From contig CAWKOA010000007.1 in the NCBI GenBank assembly GCA_963851025.1, positions 1-64,000 of the forward strand: a stretch of 64,000 nucleotides of DNA, read 5' to 3'. Source of the stretch: RYN-230 sp963851025 (GTDB lineage Bacteria; Actinomycetota; Actinomycetes; Streptosporangiales; Streptosporangiaceae). The translations under genes were made by a program, and so were the position numbers. A model generated the notes under the pieces. The model was not told the DNA's origin and did no database searches. It saw nothing but the letters and a program-made list of their open reading frames with translations. Shown here piece by piece: positions 9,628 through 19,054 of the stretch. The first letter of the stretch is position 1. Every line of letters starts with the position of its first letter.

Positions 9628-10678
9628 ATGGCTGGCATGACCTCTGTGCCGGATCGTGCCCGCGTCCGCCTTCCCGGGATCAGCTCCCGTGCCTACGAGC
9701 ATCCCGCTGACCGGTCGGCGCTGGTAGCTATGCGCAAACTCACCGGCTTCGACGTGCTGCTGCGCCGTCTGGCCTCGCTGTTCAGCGACCGGAGCCTGCG
9801 GCTGCTGTTCCTGGCCAGCTCCGTGCGGGCCTCGAACGAGCAGTTCCCGCGACCTGTACCAGCTGCTGCTGGACGGGTCGGCCATCCTGGACCTCCCTGA
9901 GGTGCCCGAGCTCTTCATCTCGCAGGACCCGATGCCGAACGCGATGACGCTCGGCTCGGACAAGCCGTTCATCGTGCATCACGACCGGCCTGGTTGACCT
10001 GCTGGACGCCGAGGAGCACCGGTACGTGATCGGGCACGAGCTCGGGCACGTGCTGTCCGGGCACGCGGTGTACCGGACCATGCTGTACCACCTGACCCGG
10101 CTGGCCACCCGGCTGGCCTGGTTCGCCATCGGCTACATCGGGCTGCGGGTGATCATCGCCGGGCTGGAGGAGTGGTACCGCAAGTCCGAGCTGTCCTGCG
10201 ACCGGGCCGGCGTGCTGGCCAGCCAGGACCCGGGCGCCGCGCGCCGCGCGCTGATGAAGATCGCCGGGGGCTCCCGGATTTCCGAGCTGAGCCCGGACGA
10301 GTTCCTCAGGCAGGCCCACGAGTACGACGCCGTGCCGGACGTGCGGGAGGGCCTGCTGAAGATGATCCAGATGCAGGGCACCACGCACCCGTTCGCGGTG
10401 GTGCGGTTCGCCGAGCTGGACCACTGGGTGGCCGAGGGCGACTACGAGACCATCCTGGCGGGCAACTACCCGCGCCGGGAGGACGACAGCGACGCCAAGA
10501 TCGGCGACGAGTTCGTGGCCGCGGCCAAGGCCTACCAGGAGTCGTGGAGCCGGTCCAACGACCCGTTCATCGGCCTGGTCAAGGGAGTGGCGGAGACCAC
10601 CGGTGGGGGCCGGCGAGCGGCTCTTCGGGAACATCTTCGGCCAGCGCGGCGGCGGACAGCGGCAACGGCGACAGCTGA
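9628..10678 (+). CDS. M48 family zinc metallopeptidase (frameshifted)
   Basis: The zinc-binding motif HELGH is in YVIGHELGHVLSGHAVY at about 10030-10075, and the third ligand is probably the Glu in KSELSCDRAG at about 10190. A hydrophobic stretch, LATRLAWFAIGYIGLRVIIAGL, lies between them. The N-terminus has ISSRAYEHPADRSALVAMRKL, typical of actinobacterial M48 proteins. Breaks near 9848, 9983, 10605 and 10650 each resolve as one extra base, and the repaired C-terminus ends at the TGA at 10678, giving about 345 residues. M48 peptidases of this type are membrane-associated quality-control proteases. The 3' ends of this gene and proB converge 17 bp apart. Confidence 0.85.
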
Positions 10679-10695
10679 CTGGCTGGCCTGGCCGA

Positions 10696-11924
10696 CTAGT
10701 CACCGCGCCGCGACGGCAGCGGGCGGCCCTGAGCAGCACGAGGTCGTCGCGGTGCACGATCTCGCGCTCGTACTCCGGGCCCCGCTGGGCGGCCAGCTCG
10801 TGCGTGGAGCGGCCCATCATGGCCGGGATCTCGGACGCGTCGTAGTTGACCAGGCCGCGGGCGATCACCCGGCCGTCCGGCGGCACACAGGTCCACCGGG
10901 TCACCCGCGTCGAACCCGCCCTCCACGCCGGTGATCCCGGCGGGCAGCAGCGACGCGCGGCCGCCCTCGATGGCCTTGGCCGCGCCCTCGTCCAGCAGCA
11001 GCCGCCCGTGGCTGGCGGCCGCGTGGGCCAGCCACAGCTGGCGGGCCCGGGGCGGCCGCCGCCCGCCGGGCGCGAAGTAGGTCCCGCACGGCTCGCCCGC
11101 CAGCACCTCCCGGGCCTGCGGCGGCGCTGGCCACCACGGTCGGGATGCCCGCCTCGGTCGCGATCATGGCCGCGTCCACCTTGGTGACCATCCCGCCGGT
11201 GCCGACCGGACCGGTCCCGGCAGCGCCCGGCCGGAGGCCAGGGCGCCGCCCGCGCCCGCCCGGCCCAGCGTGATCCCGTCCAGGTCGGCGCGGCTGCGCA
11301 CCTCGGTGATCCGCCGGGCGCCGGGCTGCCGCGGGTCGGCGTCGTACAGCGCGTCCACGTCGGACAGCAGGATCAGCGCCCCGGCCCGGACCACGTGCGC
11401 GACGAGCGCGGCCAGCCGGTCGTTGTCGCCGAACCGGATCTCGTCCGTGGCCACCGTGTCGTTCTCGTTGACGATGGGCAGGATCCCCAGTTCGAGCAGC
11501 CGGCTCAGCGTGCGCTGCGCGTTGCGGTAGTGCGCGCGGCGCATCAGGTCATCGGCGCTCAGCAGCACCTGGCCGGTGCGGACCCCGTGCCGGCCGAACG
11601 CCGCGGTGTACCGGGCGACCAGCAGGCCCTGGCCCACGCTCGCGGCGGCCTGCTGGGTGGCCAGGTCACGGGGCCGGCGCGGCAGCCCCAGCGGGGCCAG
11701 CCCGGCCGCGATGGCGCCGGAGGAGACCAGCACCACCTGGCTGCCGCCGTGCGCCCGCGCCGGCGAGGGCGTCGGCCAGGGCCGCGATCCGGTCCTCGTC
11801 GATCCCGCCCCGCGCCGTGGTCAGCGACGAGGAGCCCGACCTTGACCACCACCGGGCTGGCGTCCGCGATCCCCGCCCGGTGCGCATGACCGTCCGCCGC
11901 AGCCCGGTCGCCCAGCCTCGCCAC
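10696..11924 (-). CDS. proB: Glutamate 5-kinase (frameshifted)
   Basis: Phosphorylates glutamate, the first step of proline synthesis. The amino-acid-kinase domain is recognisable from VVVKVG near the N-terminus, LVSSGAIAAGLAPLGL, PIVNENDTVATDEIRFGDNDRLAALVA and LLSDVDALYDADP. The C-terminal PUA domain shows DEGAAKAIEGGRASLLPAGI, ARGLVNYDASEIPAMMG and YEREIVHRDDLVLL. The pieces lie in three frames, with breaks near 11845, 11760, 11215, 11120, 10895 and 10730. The repaired length of about 370-400 residues is normal. I take GTG 11924 as the start. proB next to obgE is the standard order, but proA, expected immediately after proB, is missing. Confidence 0.9.
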
Positions 11925-11987
11925 GCCACCCCTCCAGCCCCACAGATCACATAAACCTCACCAGCCCCGCGCCCACTGTGCCCGGCC

Positions 11988-12041
11988 TTCGTGATCAGAC
12001 GATTGGTGTCGTTATAGCGACACCAATCGTCTGATCACGAA
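11988..12041. terminator. 24-bp perfect inverted repeat between obgE and proB
   Basis: Arms 11988-12011 and 12018-12041 are exact reverse complements around a 6-base loop (TTATAG). The arms are clearly more AT-rich than the surrounding DNA. It lies wholly between the repaired obgE stop (12094) and the proB start (11924), next to a second, GC-rich hairpin. It could be a terminator without a U-tract or an operator for a dimeric regulator. Confidence 0.7.
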
Positions 12042-12044
12042 CTC

Positions 12045-12087
12045 CTGGGGACCCGGCCCGGCCCCGGAACCCGGGCCGGGTCCCCAG
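12045..12087 (-). terminator. GC-rich hairpin downstream of obgE
   Basis: A perfect 17-bp stem (12045-12061 with 12071-12087) and a 9-base loop, starting 6 bp after the repaired obgE stop at 12094. Its position and stability fit transcription termination of the rplU-rpmA-obgE unit. Three bases later the second, AT-richer inverted repeat begins. Confidence 0.7.
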
Positions 12088-12093
12088 AAGGAC

Positions 12094-13474
12094 TCACGGG
12101 GCGAGGCGGCGGTCGGTGCCGCGCGGGCCGTGGCCACCCTGGCCCCGCGGGGATGTCCGGGTCCCAGTCGAAGACCACGGCCTCGTCCCCGTTGCCGATC
12201 ATCACCTCGGCCCCGTCCTCGGCGCCCGCCTCGGCCAGGGCCTGCTCCACGCCCAGCTTGGCCAGGCGGTCGGCCAGGTAGCCGACGGCCTCCTCGTTGG
12301 CGAAGTCGGTCTGCTGGACCCAGCGCCACGGCTTGTCCCCCCGGACCAGGAACGAGTTCTCCCCGGCCCGCTCGATCTCGAACTCCGGGCCCGCGGCGGG
12401 CCGCGGCCGGATCACCCGCCGGGTCGGTTCCTCGACCGGGGCCGCCGCGCGGACCTCGGCGACCACCGCGGCCAGCGCGAACGCCAGCTCGCGGACGCCT
12501 TCCCTGGTGGCCGCGGACACCTGGCACACGGTCAGCCCGCGGGCGGCCAGCACCGGCTCGGCCTGCTCGGCGACCTCCCGGGCGGCAGGCACGTCGATCT
12601 TGTTCAGCACCACGATCCGGGGCCGGTCCCGCAGGTCCGCGCCGGTCACATCCTGGTAGGCGTCGAGTTCGGCCTCGATCACGTCGAAGTCGGCGACCGG
12701 GTTCCGGCCCGGGTCCCCGCTGGTCTCCGGGGCGGTGCAGTCCAGCACGTGCACCAGCACCGCGCAGCGCTCCACGTGCCGGAGGAACTCCAGGCCCAGG
12801 CCCTTGCCCTGGCTGGCCCCGGGGATCAGGCCGGGCACGTCCGCCGCCACGAACTGGACGTCGCCCGCCTCCACCACGCCCAGGTGCGGGGTCAGCGTGG
12901 TGAACGGGTAGTCGCCGACCTTGGGCTTGGCCGCGGACAGCGCGCCGATCAGCGAGGATTTGCCGGCGTTGGGGAAACCGACCAGGCCCGCGTCGGCCAC
13001 CGTCTTGAGCTGGAGAACCAGGGAGCACTCCGCGCCCGGCTCGCCGCGCAGCGCGAACCCGGGGGCCTTGCGCTTCATCGAGGCCAGCGCCGCGTTGCCC
13101 AGCCCGCCGTGGCCGCCCTCGGCGGCCACGAACCGGGTCCCGGCCCCGATCAGGTCGGCCAGGACCTCGCCGTCCTCGGTGCTGACCACGGTCCCGTTCG
13201 GGACCCGGACGACCAGGTCCTCACCGGCCGCGCCGTTCCGGTTGGACCCGGACCCCTGGGTGCCGTTGCCGGCCTTGCGGACCGGGCGGCGGTGGAGGTC
13301 GAGCAGGGTGGCCACGCTGGGATGGACCTCGAGGATCACGTCGCCGCCGCGGCCGCCGTTGCCCCCGTCCGGGCCGCCCAGCGGCTTGAACTTCTCCCGG
13401 TGCACCGAGGCGCAGCCGTGCCCGCCGTTACCTGCCTTGATGCGCAGGACCGCCCGATCCGCGAACTCTGCCAC
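12094..13474 (-). CDS. obgE: GTPase Obg/ObgE
   Basis: An essential ribosome-associated GTPase for late 50S assembly and the stress response. The Gly-rich Obg fold covers residues 1-158 (AGNGGHGCASVHREKF, GGPDGGNGGRGG). The G domain has G1 GFPNAGKSS at about 166, G2 TTLTPHLG, G3 DVPGLIPGA, G4 NKID and G5 VSAATREGV. A C-terminal OCT domain follows (FEIERAGENSFLVRG, ANEEAVGYLADRLAKLGVE). The unedited frame runs on to 12035, but removing one G near 12150 gives the expected tail GPRGTDRRLAP and a stop at 12094, which I prefer. Length is about 460 residues. It follows rplU-rpmA in the same transcript direction. Confidence 0.96.
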
Positions 13475-13540
13475 TGCCCCTCCTTCCGGATTCTTCTTCT
13501 CTAACGGCCCGCTCGCGGGGCCGGGTCGTGCCGCTCACAT

Positions 13541-13582
13541 GCATCAGGGGCGGACCGCCACCGGTCCGCCCCTGCCTGATGC
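13541..13582 (-). terminator. Hairpin between rpmA and obgE
   Basis: A 12-bp perfect stem flanks a 4-base loop at 13558-13561, and a further outer 6-7 bp pairs after a small bulge. It lies 32 bp beyond the rpmA stop and 67 bp before the obgE start. It could be a terminator or attenuator that lowers obgE transcription relative to the ribosomal protein genes. No U-run follows. Confidence 0.6.
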
Positions 13583-13613
13583 CTACGTCTGGTGAATCGC
13601 TCCCGGGCGGACC

Positions 13614-13892
13614 TTATTCCGCCGCCGGGGAGTCACCCGGCCCGGCCGCGATCACGCTCACCGCACGGCGGCGGCGCACGCTGCCGAACGTGACCTTGCC
13701 CGCGACCAGCGCGAACAGGGTGTCGTCACCGCCGCGGCCCACACCGGGCCCGGGGTGGAAGTGCGTACCGCGCTGGCGCACGATGATCTCGCCCGCGTTG
13801 ACCTGCTGCCCGCCGAAACGCTTCACGCCGAGCCGCTGCGCCGCGGAGTCACGGCCGTTCCGGCTGGACGACGCGCCCTTCTTGTGTGCCAC
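13614..13892 (-). CDS. rpmA: 50S ribosomal protein L27
   Basis: A bacterial ribosome protein whose N-terminal tail reaches towards the peptidyl-transferase centre. It begins MAHKKGASSSRNGRDSAAQR and carries the signature GQQVNAGEIIVRQRGTHFHPG. There is no N-terminal extension needing protease processing, as expected outside Firmicutes. Length is 92 residues. It starts 6 bp after rplU ends, so the two are co-transcribed. Confidence 0.98.
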   Translation of the reverse strand: MAHKKGASSSRNGRDSAAQRLGVKRFGGQQVNAGEIIVRQRGTHFHPGPGVGRGGDDTLFALVAGKVTFGSVRRRRAVSVIAAGPGDSPAAE

Positions 13893-13898
13893 GTCAGC

Positions 13899-14237
13899 TC
13901 AGCTCCTCTTCTTCCCGGCACTGCTCTTCGCGGCGCTGATTCCGGTGATCTTCAGCTGGGTGTAGTGCTGGCGGTGACCCAGACGACGCCGGTACCCGGT
14001 CTTGTTCTTGTACTGGATCATGTTGATCTTGGGGCCGGCGACCGGGCCCAGGATCTCCGCCGTGACCTTGTAGCCGTCAAGCTCGGCTGCGTCGCTGATG
14101 ACCTTGCCGTCATCGACGACGAGCAACGCGGTCAGCGTCACGCTGGAACCGACGTCACCAGCCAGCGTGTCGACGGTGAGTACGTCGTCCACCGCCGCTT
14201 TCTCCTGCCTGCCACCGCAGCGCACGATCGCGTACAC
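13899..14237 (-). CDS. rplU: 50S ribosomal protein L21
   Basis: An early-assembly 23S rRNA-binding protein. It begins MYAIVRCGGRQEKA and contains the family signature KTGYRRRLGHRQHYTQLKI near the C-terminus. Its 112 residues are the usual size for the phylum. First gene of the rplU-rpmA-obgE unit. Confidence 0.98.
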   Translation of the reverse strand: MYAIVRCGGRQEKAAVDDVLTVDTLAGDVGSSVTLTALLVVDDGKVISDAAELDGYKVTAEILGPVAGPKINMIQYKNKTGYRRRLGHRQHYTQLKITGISAAKSSAGKKRS

Positions 14238-14464
14238 CGAGAACTCGCTCTCTGCCTTCGCGGCTAGGCCGCGGCCTCATGCGGCCTGGGCCGCTCTCTC
14301 GTCAGGGCGGGCCAGGCCGCATGGCCTGGTCCGGGTTTCTGCCTGGCTCGGACCCACCGGCCCACCCGCTGCACGGGCTAGTACGTGACTAGCGCCTGCA
14401 CTGGGCGGCCTCGGACGGGGGCCTGCCTCGCACACGGAGCGTGGGGCCGTGAGACCCCGAACCG
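14238..14464. promoter_or_regulatory. rplU upstream region with leader hairpin
   Basis: A 227-bp gap between rne and rplU, expected to hold the rplU promoter. Bases 14280-14321 can form a hairpin of about 12 bp with one bulged G (TGCGGCCTGG-type arm with its complement GGCCAGGCCGCA). This could be a leader structure through which ribosomal protein L21 controls its own synthesis, or a terminator for rne. No promoter boxes are convincingly visible. Confidence 0.4.
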
Positions 14465-17400
14465 CTATGTGCACCGACCACTCAGGTTATCAGAAAGGCG
14501 GGTGCTCCTCGTCCGTGGTGGCCGGGCCCTCGTCCGCAGGGGGGCTGCCCCCGTCTTCGGGGGCCGGGCCGTCGCCGGCAGGACGGGTGTCCCCGTCCGC
14601 GGCGGCCGGGCTCTCGCCGGCCGGGCTTTCGCCGGTCGGCCGGCCTCAGGGGCCGGGTCCGGGGCTGGCGCGGTGCCCGGGGCTGGCGCGGAGTCCCAGG
14701 CTGGTGCGGAGTCCCAGGCTGGCGCCGGGTCCGGGGCTGGCGCGGAGTCCCAGGCGGGCGCGGGATCTGTGGCCGATGCGGCATCCCAGCCTGGCGCCGG
14801 GCTGACGGCCGGCGGGGCTTCCGCGGCGGCTGGGGCGTCATCCGCGGGCCACGAGGACACAGCCGGGGCTGCCTCCGCGGCCGTCAGGGCCTCGCCCTCC
14901 GGGCCGGCCTCGGGGGCCGGGGCCACATCCTCCGTGGTGGGCACGGCCTCGGTGCTGGCCACGGCCTCGGTGCTGGGCCCAGAGTCCGTGCCGGGCACAG
15001 TCTCCGTGGCTGGCCACAGTCTCGGTGCCAGGCCCAGTCTCCGTGCTGGCCACAGTCCCGGTGCCAGGCACAGTCTCGGTGCCGGGCCCAGAGTCCGTGG
15101 CGGGCACAGTCTCCGCGGTGGCCACGGCCTCGGTACTGGTGCCGGTGGTGGGCACGGTATCCGGGCTGGTCACGGCCCCAGTGCCGGTCAGCAGCTCGGC
15201 GTCGGGCGCCCCCTGGGGGCGGGTCGCGGAGCGCCGCCGGCGGCGGCCGCCCTGGCGCTCCCCGGGCCCGCCGACGAGCACCGCGGCGGCCTGCCGGCTC
15301 GCTGGCCTCCGGCGCGCCGCCGTCCGGAGCCGCGGCCACGCCTTCGTCCGCGGCCCGGTCCTGGTGGCCGTTGCGGTCCTGGCGGCCGTTCCGGTCGCCG
15401 CTCGCGTCCTGGCTGCTCGGTCCTGGCCGCTTCGGTCCTGGCCGTTCTTGTCCGGCCCGCTCTTGTCCTGGCCGTTCTTGTCACCCCGGCCGTTGCGGTC
15501 CGCGCGGCCGTTCCGGTCCTGGCGGCCTCCGCCACCCTGGCGCCCGTCGTCACCGCCGGAGCGGTTCCGCTGGCCCGGGGCGGCGGCGGGCTCGGTGAGG
15601 TCGAGGGAGATGATCCGGCCCCGGCCGTTGCAGCAGTCGCACGGCTCCGAGAACGCCTCCAGCAGCCCGGCCCCGACCCGCTTACGGGTCATCTGGACCA
15701 GGCCGAGCGAGGTGACCTCGGCGACCTGGTGCTTGGTGCGGTCCCGGGCCAGGCATTCCAGCATCCGGCGCAGCACCAGCTCCCGGTTGCTCTCCAGGAC
15801 CATGTCGATGAAGTCGATCACGATGATGCCGCCGACGTCCCGCAGCCGGAGCTGCCGGACGATCTCCTCGGCCGCCTCGAGGTTGTTCCGGGTGACGGTC
15901 TCTTCCAGGTTGCCGCCCTGCCCGGTGAACTTCCCGGTGTTGACGTCAACGACCGTCATCGCCTCGGTGTTGTCGATGACGAGGGAACCGCCGCTGGGCA
16001 GCCACACCTTGCGCTCCAGCGCCTTGGCCAGCTGCTCGTCGATCCGGTACCGGGCGAACGCGTCCTCGTCGTCATCCGCCCAGTGGGTGAGCCGCTCCGC
16101 CAGGTGCGGGGCCACGTACTGGACGTACTCGTGGACCAGGTCCCAGCCTTCGTCGCCGGCCACCACCAGGGACGCGAAGTCCTCGTTGAAGATGTCGCGG
16201 ACCACGCGGATGGTGAGGTCAGGCTCGCTGTAGAGCAGCTCGGGCGCGTTGGCCGTCTTGGACTTCTGCTCGATGGCTTCCCACTGCGCGGCCAGCCGGG
16301 CCACGTCGCGGGACAGTTCTTCCTCGGTCGCGCCTTCCGCGGCGGTGCGCACGATCACGCCCGCGCCGTCCGGCATGACCTGCTTGAGGATCTGCTTCAG
16401 CCGGGTGCGCTCCTTGTCCGGGAGCTTGCGGCTGATGCCCATCATGGAGCCGCCCGGGACGTAGACCAGGTAGCGGCCGGGCAGGCTCACCTGGCTGGTC
16501 AGCCGCGCGCCCTTGTGCCCGACCGGGTCCTTGGTCACCTGGACCAGGACGGACTGGCCGGACTTGAGCGCGGACTCGATCCGCTTGGAGTCGCCCTCCA
16601 GCCCGCTGGCGTCGAAGTTCACCTCGCCCGCGTAGAGCACGGCGTTGCGGCCCTTGCCCACGTCCACGAAGGCCGCCTCCATGGAGGGCAGCACGTTCTG
16701 CACCTTGCCCAGGTACACGTTGCCGACCATGGACTGGTGCGTGGCCCGGTCCACGTAGTGCTCGACGAGCACGCCGTCCTCGAGCACGGCGATCTGGGTC
16801 CGGTCATTCTGCTGCCGGACGACCATGACGCGGTCCACGGCCTCCCGGCGGGCCAGGAACTCGGCCTCGGTGATGACCGGCGGGCGCCGCCGCCCGGACT
16901 CGCGGCCCTCGCGCCGGCGCTGGCGCTTGGCCTCCAGGCGGGTCGAGCCGCGCACCGAACGGACGTCGCTGACCGACACGGGCTCGTCAGAGCTCTGCGG
17001 GCGCGGCACCCGGACGTGCACCACGGTGTTCGGCGGATCGTCGGCGGAGGGCTCCCCATCGGATGCCGAGCCGCGGCGACGGCGGCGCCGGCGCCGCCTG
17101 GTGCCCGCGCCGTCCTCGCCGTCCTCGTCCTCGTCCGCGGAGTCGGCGGGCTCCTCGGGGCCGCCCGGCTTGCCTTCGGCCTTCTTACCCCGGGCCTGCT
17201 TGCCCTCGGCCTGCTTGCCCTGGCCCTGCTTGCCCTGGCCGGCCTGGCCGTCACCGTGCGCGGCCTCGCCGGACTTGCCGCCGCGCTCGGCGGGCTCGCG
17301 CCCGCCCCGCGCCGGGGCCGGCTCGCCGTCCTCGGTGTCCTCGCCGGGGGTCTCGCCGTCGGCGTCATGCCCCCGGGACCGGCCGCCGCGGCGGCGGCGC

Positions 17401-18036
17401 CGCCGCGATGATCCTTCGGAGGCGCCGTCACCGGACGGATCGTCCGGCCCGGCGTCCTCGGTGGCGGGCTCGTCCCGGACCCGGCCGCGGTCGGCGGCTG
17501 GCGCGTCGGCGGCCGGCGGCTGGAAGATGACCGGCGGCGGCTGGAACGTGGCCTGCGGCACTGACCCGGACCCACTGGGGCCGCCGGGCGCCGCAGGCAC
17601 CACGGGGGTGCCCGCAGCCACCACGGGGGTGGCCGGAGCCACCATCGGGGTGGCCGCGGGTGAGGAGGCCACCGCCGGGGCGGGCGCGATGGGCGCGCTC
17701 ACCGCCGGCCCGGTGCTGGCAGGCGCAGTGCTGGCAGGCGCAGTGCTCGCAGGCACAGTGCTGGCACGCGCTGCAGGTGCGGCTCACCGGCACCGTGCCC
17801 GCCGGAGGCGGCGGGGGCACATCGTCGGACGGCGGGCCCGCCGCCCGGGTCGCGGCCCGGCGGGGCCTGCGCGTGCGGCGCGGGGTGGCCGCCGGCTCGC
17901 CGCCGGCGGACTCGCCGCCGCCTGCGTCGCCTGCGCTAGCCGTCCCGGTTAGACCGGACGGCGACGCACCTCCGTCGCTGTCACTGTCGCGCGCTGTCTC
18001 GTTCTGCTGTGAATCGTTGAGCTCGGTTTCGAGCAT
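14465..18036 (-). CDS. rne: Ribonuclease E/G with long low-complexity arms (frameshifted at both ends)
   Basis: The single-strand endoribonuclease that initiates mRNA decay and processes rRNA and tRNA. The catalytic core is intact in one frame, from about 16910 to 15595: S1-type MVGNVYLGKVQNVLPSMEAAFVDVG, LPGRYLVYVPGG, the Mg-binding VVDVNTGKFTG and GGIIVIDFIDM, and the zinc-link CDCCNGRGR. The flanks are disordered: an N-terminal arm rich in Arg/Glu/Lys (GQGKQGQGKQAEGKQARGKK) and a C-terminal arm rich in Pro/Ala/Asp/Thr with degenerate repeats. This core-in-the-middle layout is the actinobacterial RNase E type. Frame breaks near 17755 and around 15010-15000 join the core to a start at 18036 and a stop at 14465, giving roughly 1180 residues. 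Confidence 0.92.
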
Positions 18037-19054
18037 CCGGGCTATCTCCCGTCAGGCTCCCGGGCGCGTGGGTTCGCGTGGAACCCCCCGCGCCGCGCGG
18101 GAGCTGGTCGTACGCGCTCGCGGGGACCGGGTCGGCCAGCGTGGCCGACCGCGCTCCCAGGCGCGTTGTCTTTACATGTTCCTGCGCCGCGCTCGGTCCA
18201 GCTGACTGGGACCCGAGCGGCGTTACCCCGGGCGACGGGGATGCCGTCACAGGGGACGCCCAATCCTCGGCAGGCCCGGCGGGCACGTGCTGCCCGGCCG
18301 GGTCGGCTCCGGCGGCTACTGCCACCAGCGGTCCTTGGACCAGCCGGGTCACCACTGGCGGTGACGAAGGCACCAGCCCAGCCACACGGCGAAGTGCAGT
18401 CAGGATGTCATCGGGCCGCACGGCAGGTGTCAGGTGCCGAACAACCATTCGAAGTATCGCATACCCGGCGTTCCGCTCATCAGCGGGCCGCCAGTCGGCC
18501 TGGATCGAGACCACTGCGGCGCGAGCATCCATGCGCCGCATTCCCTTGCTGGTCAGGCGCTCAACTTCCACGCTGTCCTGGGCGAGGAACGCCTCAGCCG
18601 CCGCAGCAGCCTCATCTCGCCCGACCCCGGGGAGGGCCACTTCCCACTGGGACGCCTCGAACGTCAGGGCGCCCAGGGAACTGGCTTCCTCGGTCACGTC
18701 TATCACATCAATCCCGTCCGGCAGGGCCGCATCGAGCTGGTCCCGTACCTCCGTGACGACGCATGTTGCCGTCAGCGAAAGCTCCAGGTACTCAGCCTCA
18801 CTCGCCGTCCCCGTCGGGGCCGCGCCAGCGTAAGAGATCTTCGGGTGGGGGGTAAATCCCGCCGAGTACGCGATGGGCAGCCGTGCCCGGCGTACTCCGC
18901 GCTCCACCGCCCGCGCAATATCTCTGTGACTGGCGAATCGCATCCTGCTTCTTTTAGCGTACCGGACGATAAGCCGCTGGACGACGGGTGGCTGCTCAGA
19001 GGTGCGTGTCGGGCCGTCGGATGGCCTGCGGGGGCGGGAACCGGGGGCTGGCAT
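17981..19054 (-). CDS. DUF2344 / TIGR03936 family radical-SAM-associated protein
   Basis: An uncharacterised protein nearly always encoded beside the TIGR03960 radical SAM gene. It has the diagnostic RLIVRYAKRSRMRFASHRD, ERGVRRARLPIAYSAGFTPHPKISYA and SEAEYLELSL. The ATG at 19054 abuts the TAG of the upstream gene (TAGATG), so translation is probably coupled. The conserved domain ends near residue 230. The tail of about 120 residues is low-complexity and overlaps the first 56 bases of rne, so the true C-terminus could be earlier. It probably acts with its neighbour, possibly in tRNA or rRNA modification, which is inference from gene pairing. Confidence 0.9.
   Translation of the reverse strand: MPAPGSRPRRPSDGPTRTSEQPPVVQRLIVRYAKRSRMRFASHRDIARAVERGVRRARLPIAYSAGFTPHPKISYAGAAPTGTASEAEYLELSLTATCVVTEVRDQLDAALPDGIDVIDVTEEASSLGALTFEASQWEVALPGVGRDEAAAAAEAFLAQDSVEVERLTSKGMRRMDARAAVVSIQADWRPADERNAGYAILRMVVRHLTPAVRPDDILTALRRVAGLVPSSPPVVTRLVQGPLVAVAAGADPAGQHVPAGPAEDWASPVTASPSPGVTPLGSQSAGPSAAQEHVKTTRLGARSATLADPVPASAYDQLPRGAGGSTRTHAPGSLTGDSPDARNRAQRFTAERDSARQ

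Noticed and set aside
14385..17411. A 1008-codon plus-strand frame opposite rne
   Set aside because: It is the antisense shadow of the RNase E gene; the minus strand carries all the conserved motifs.
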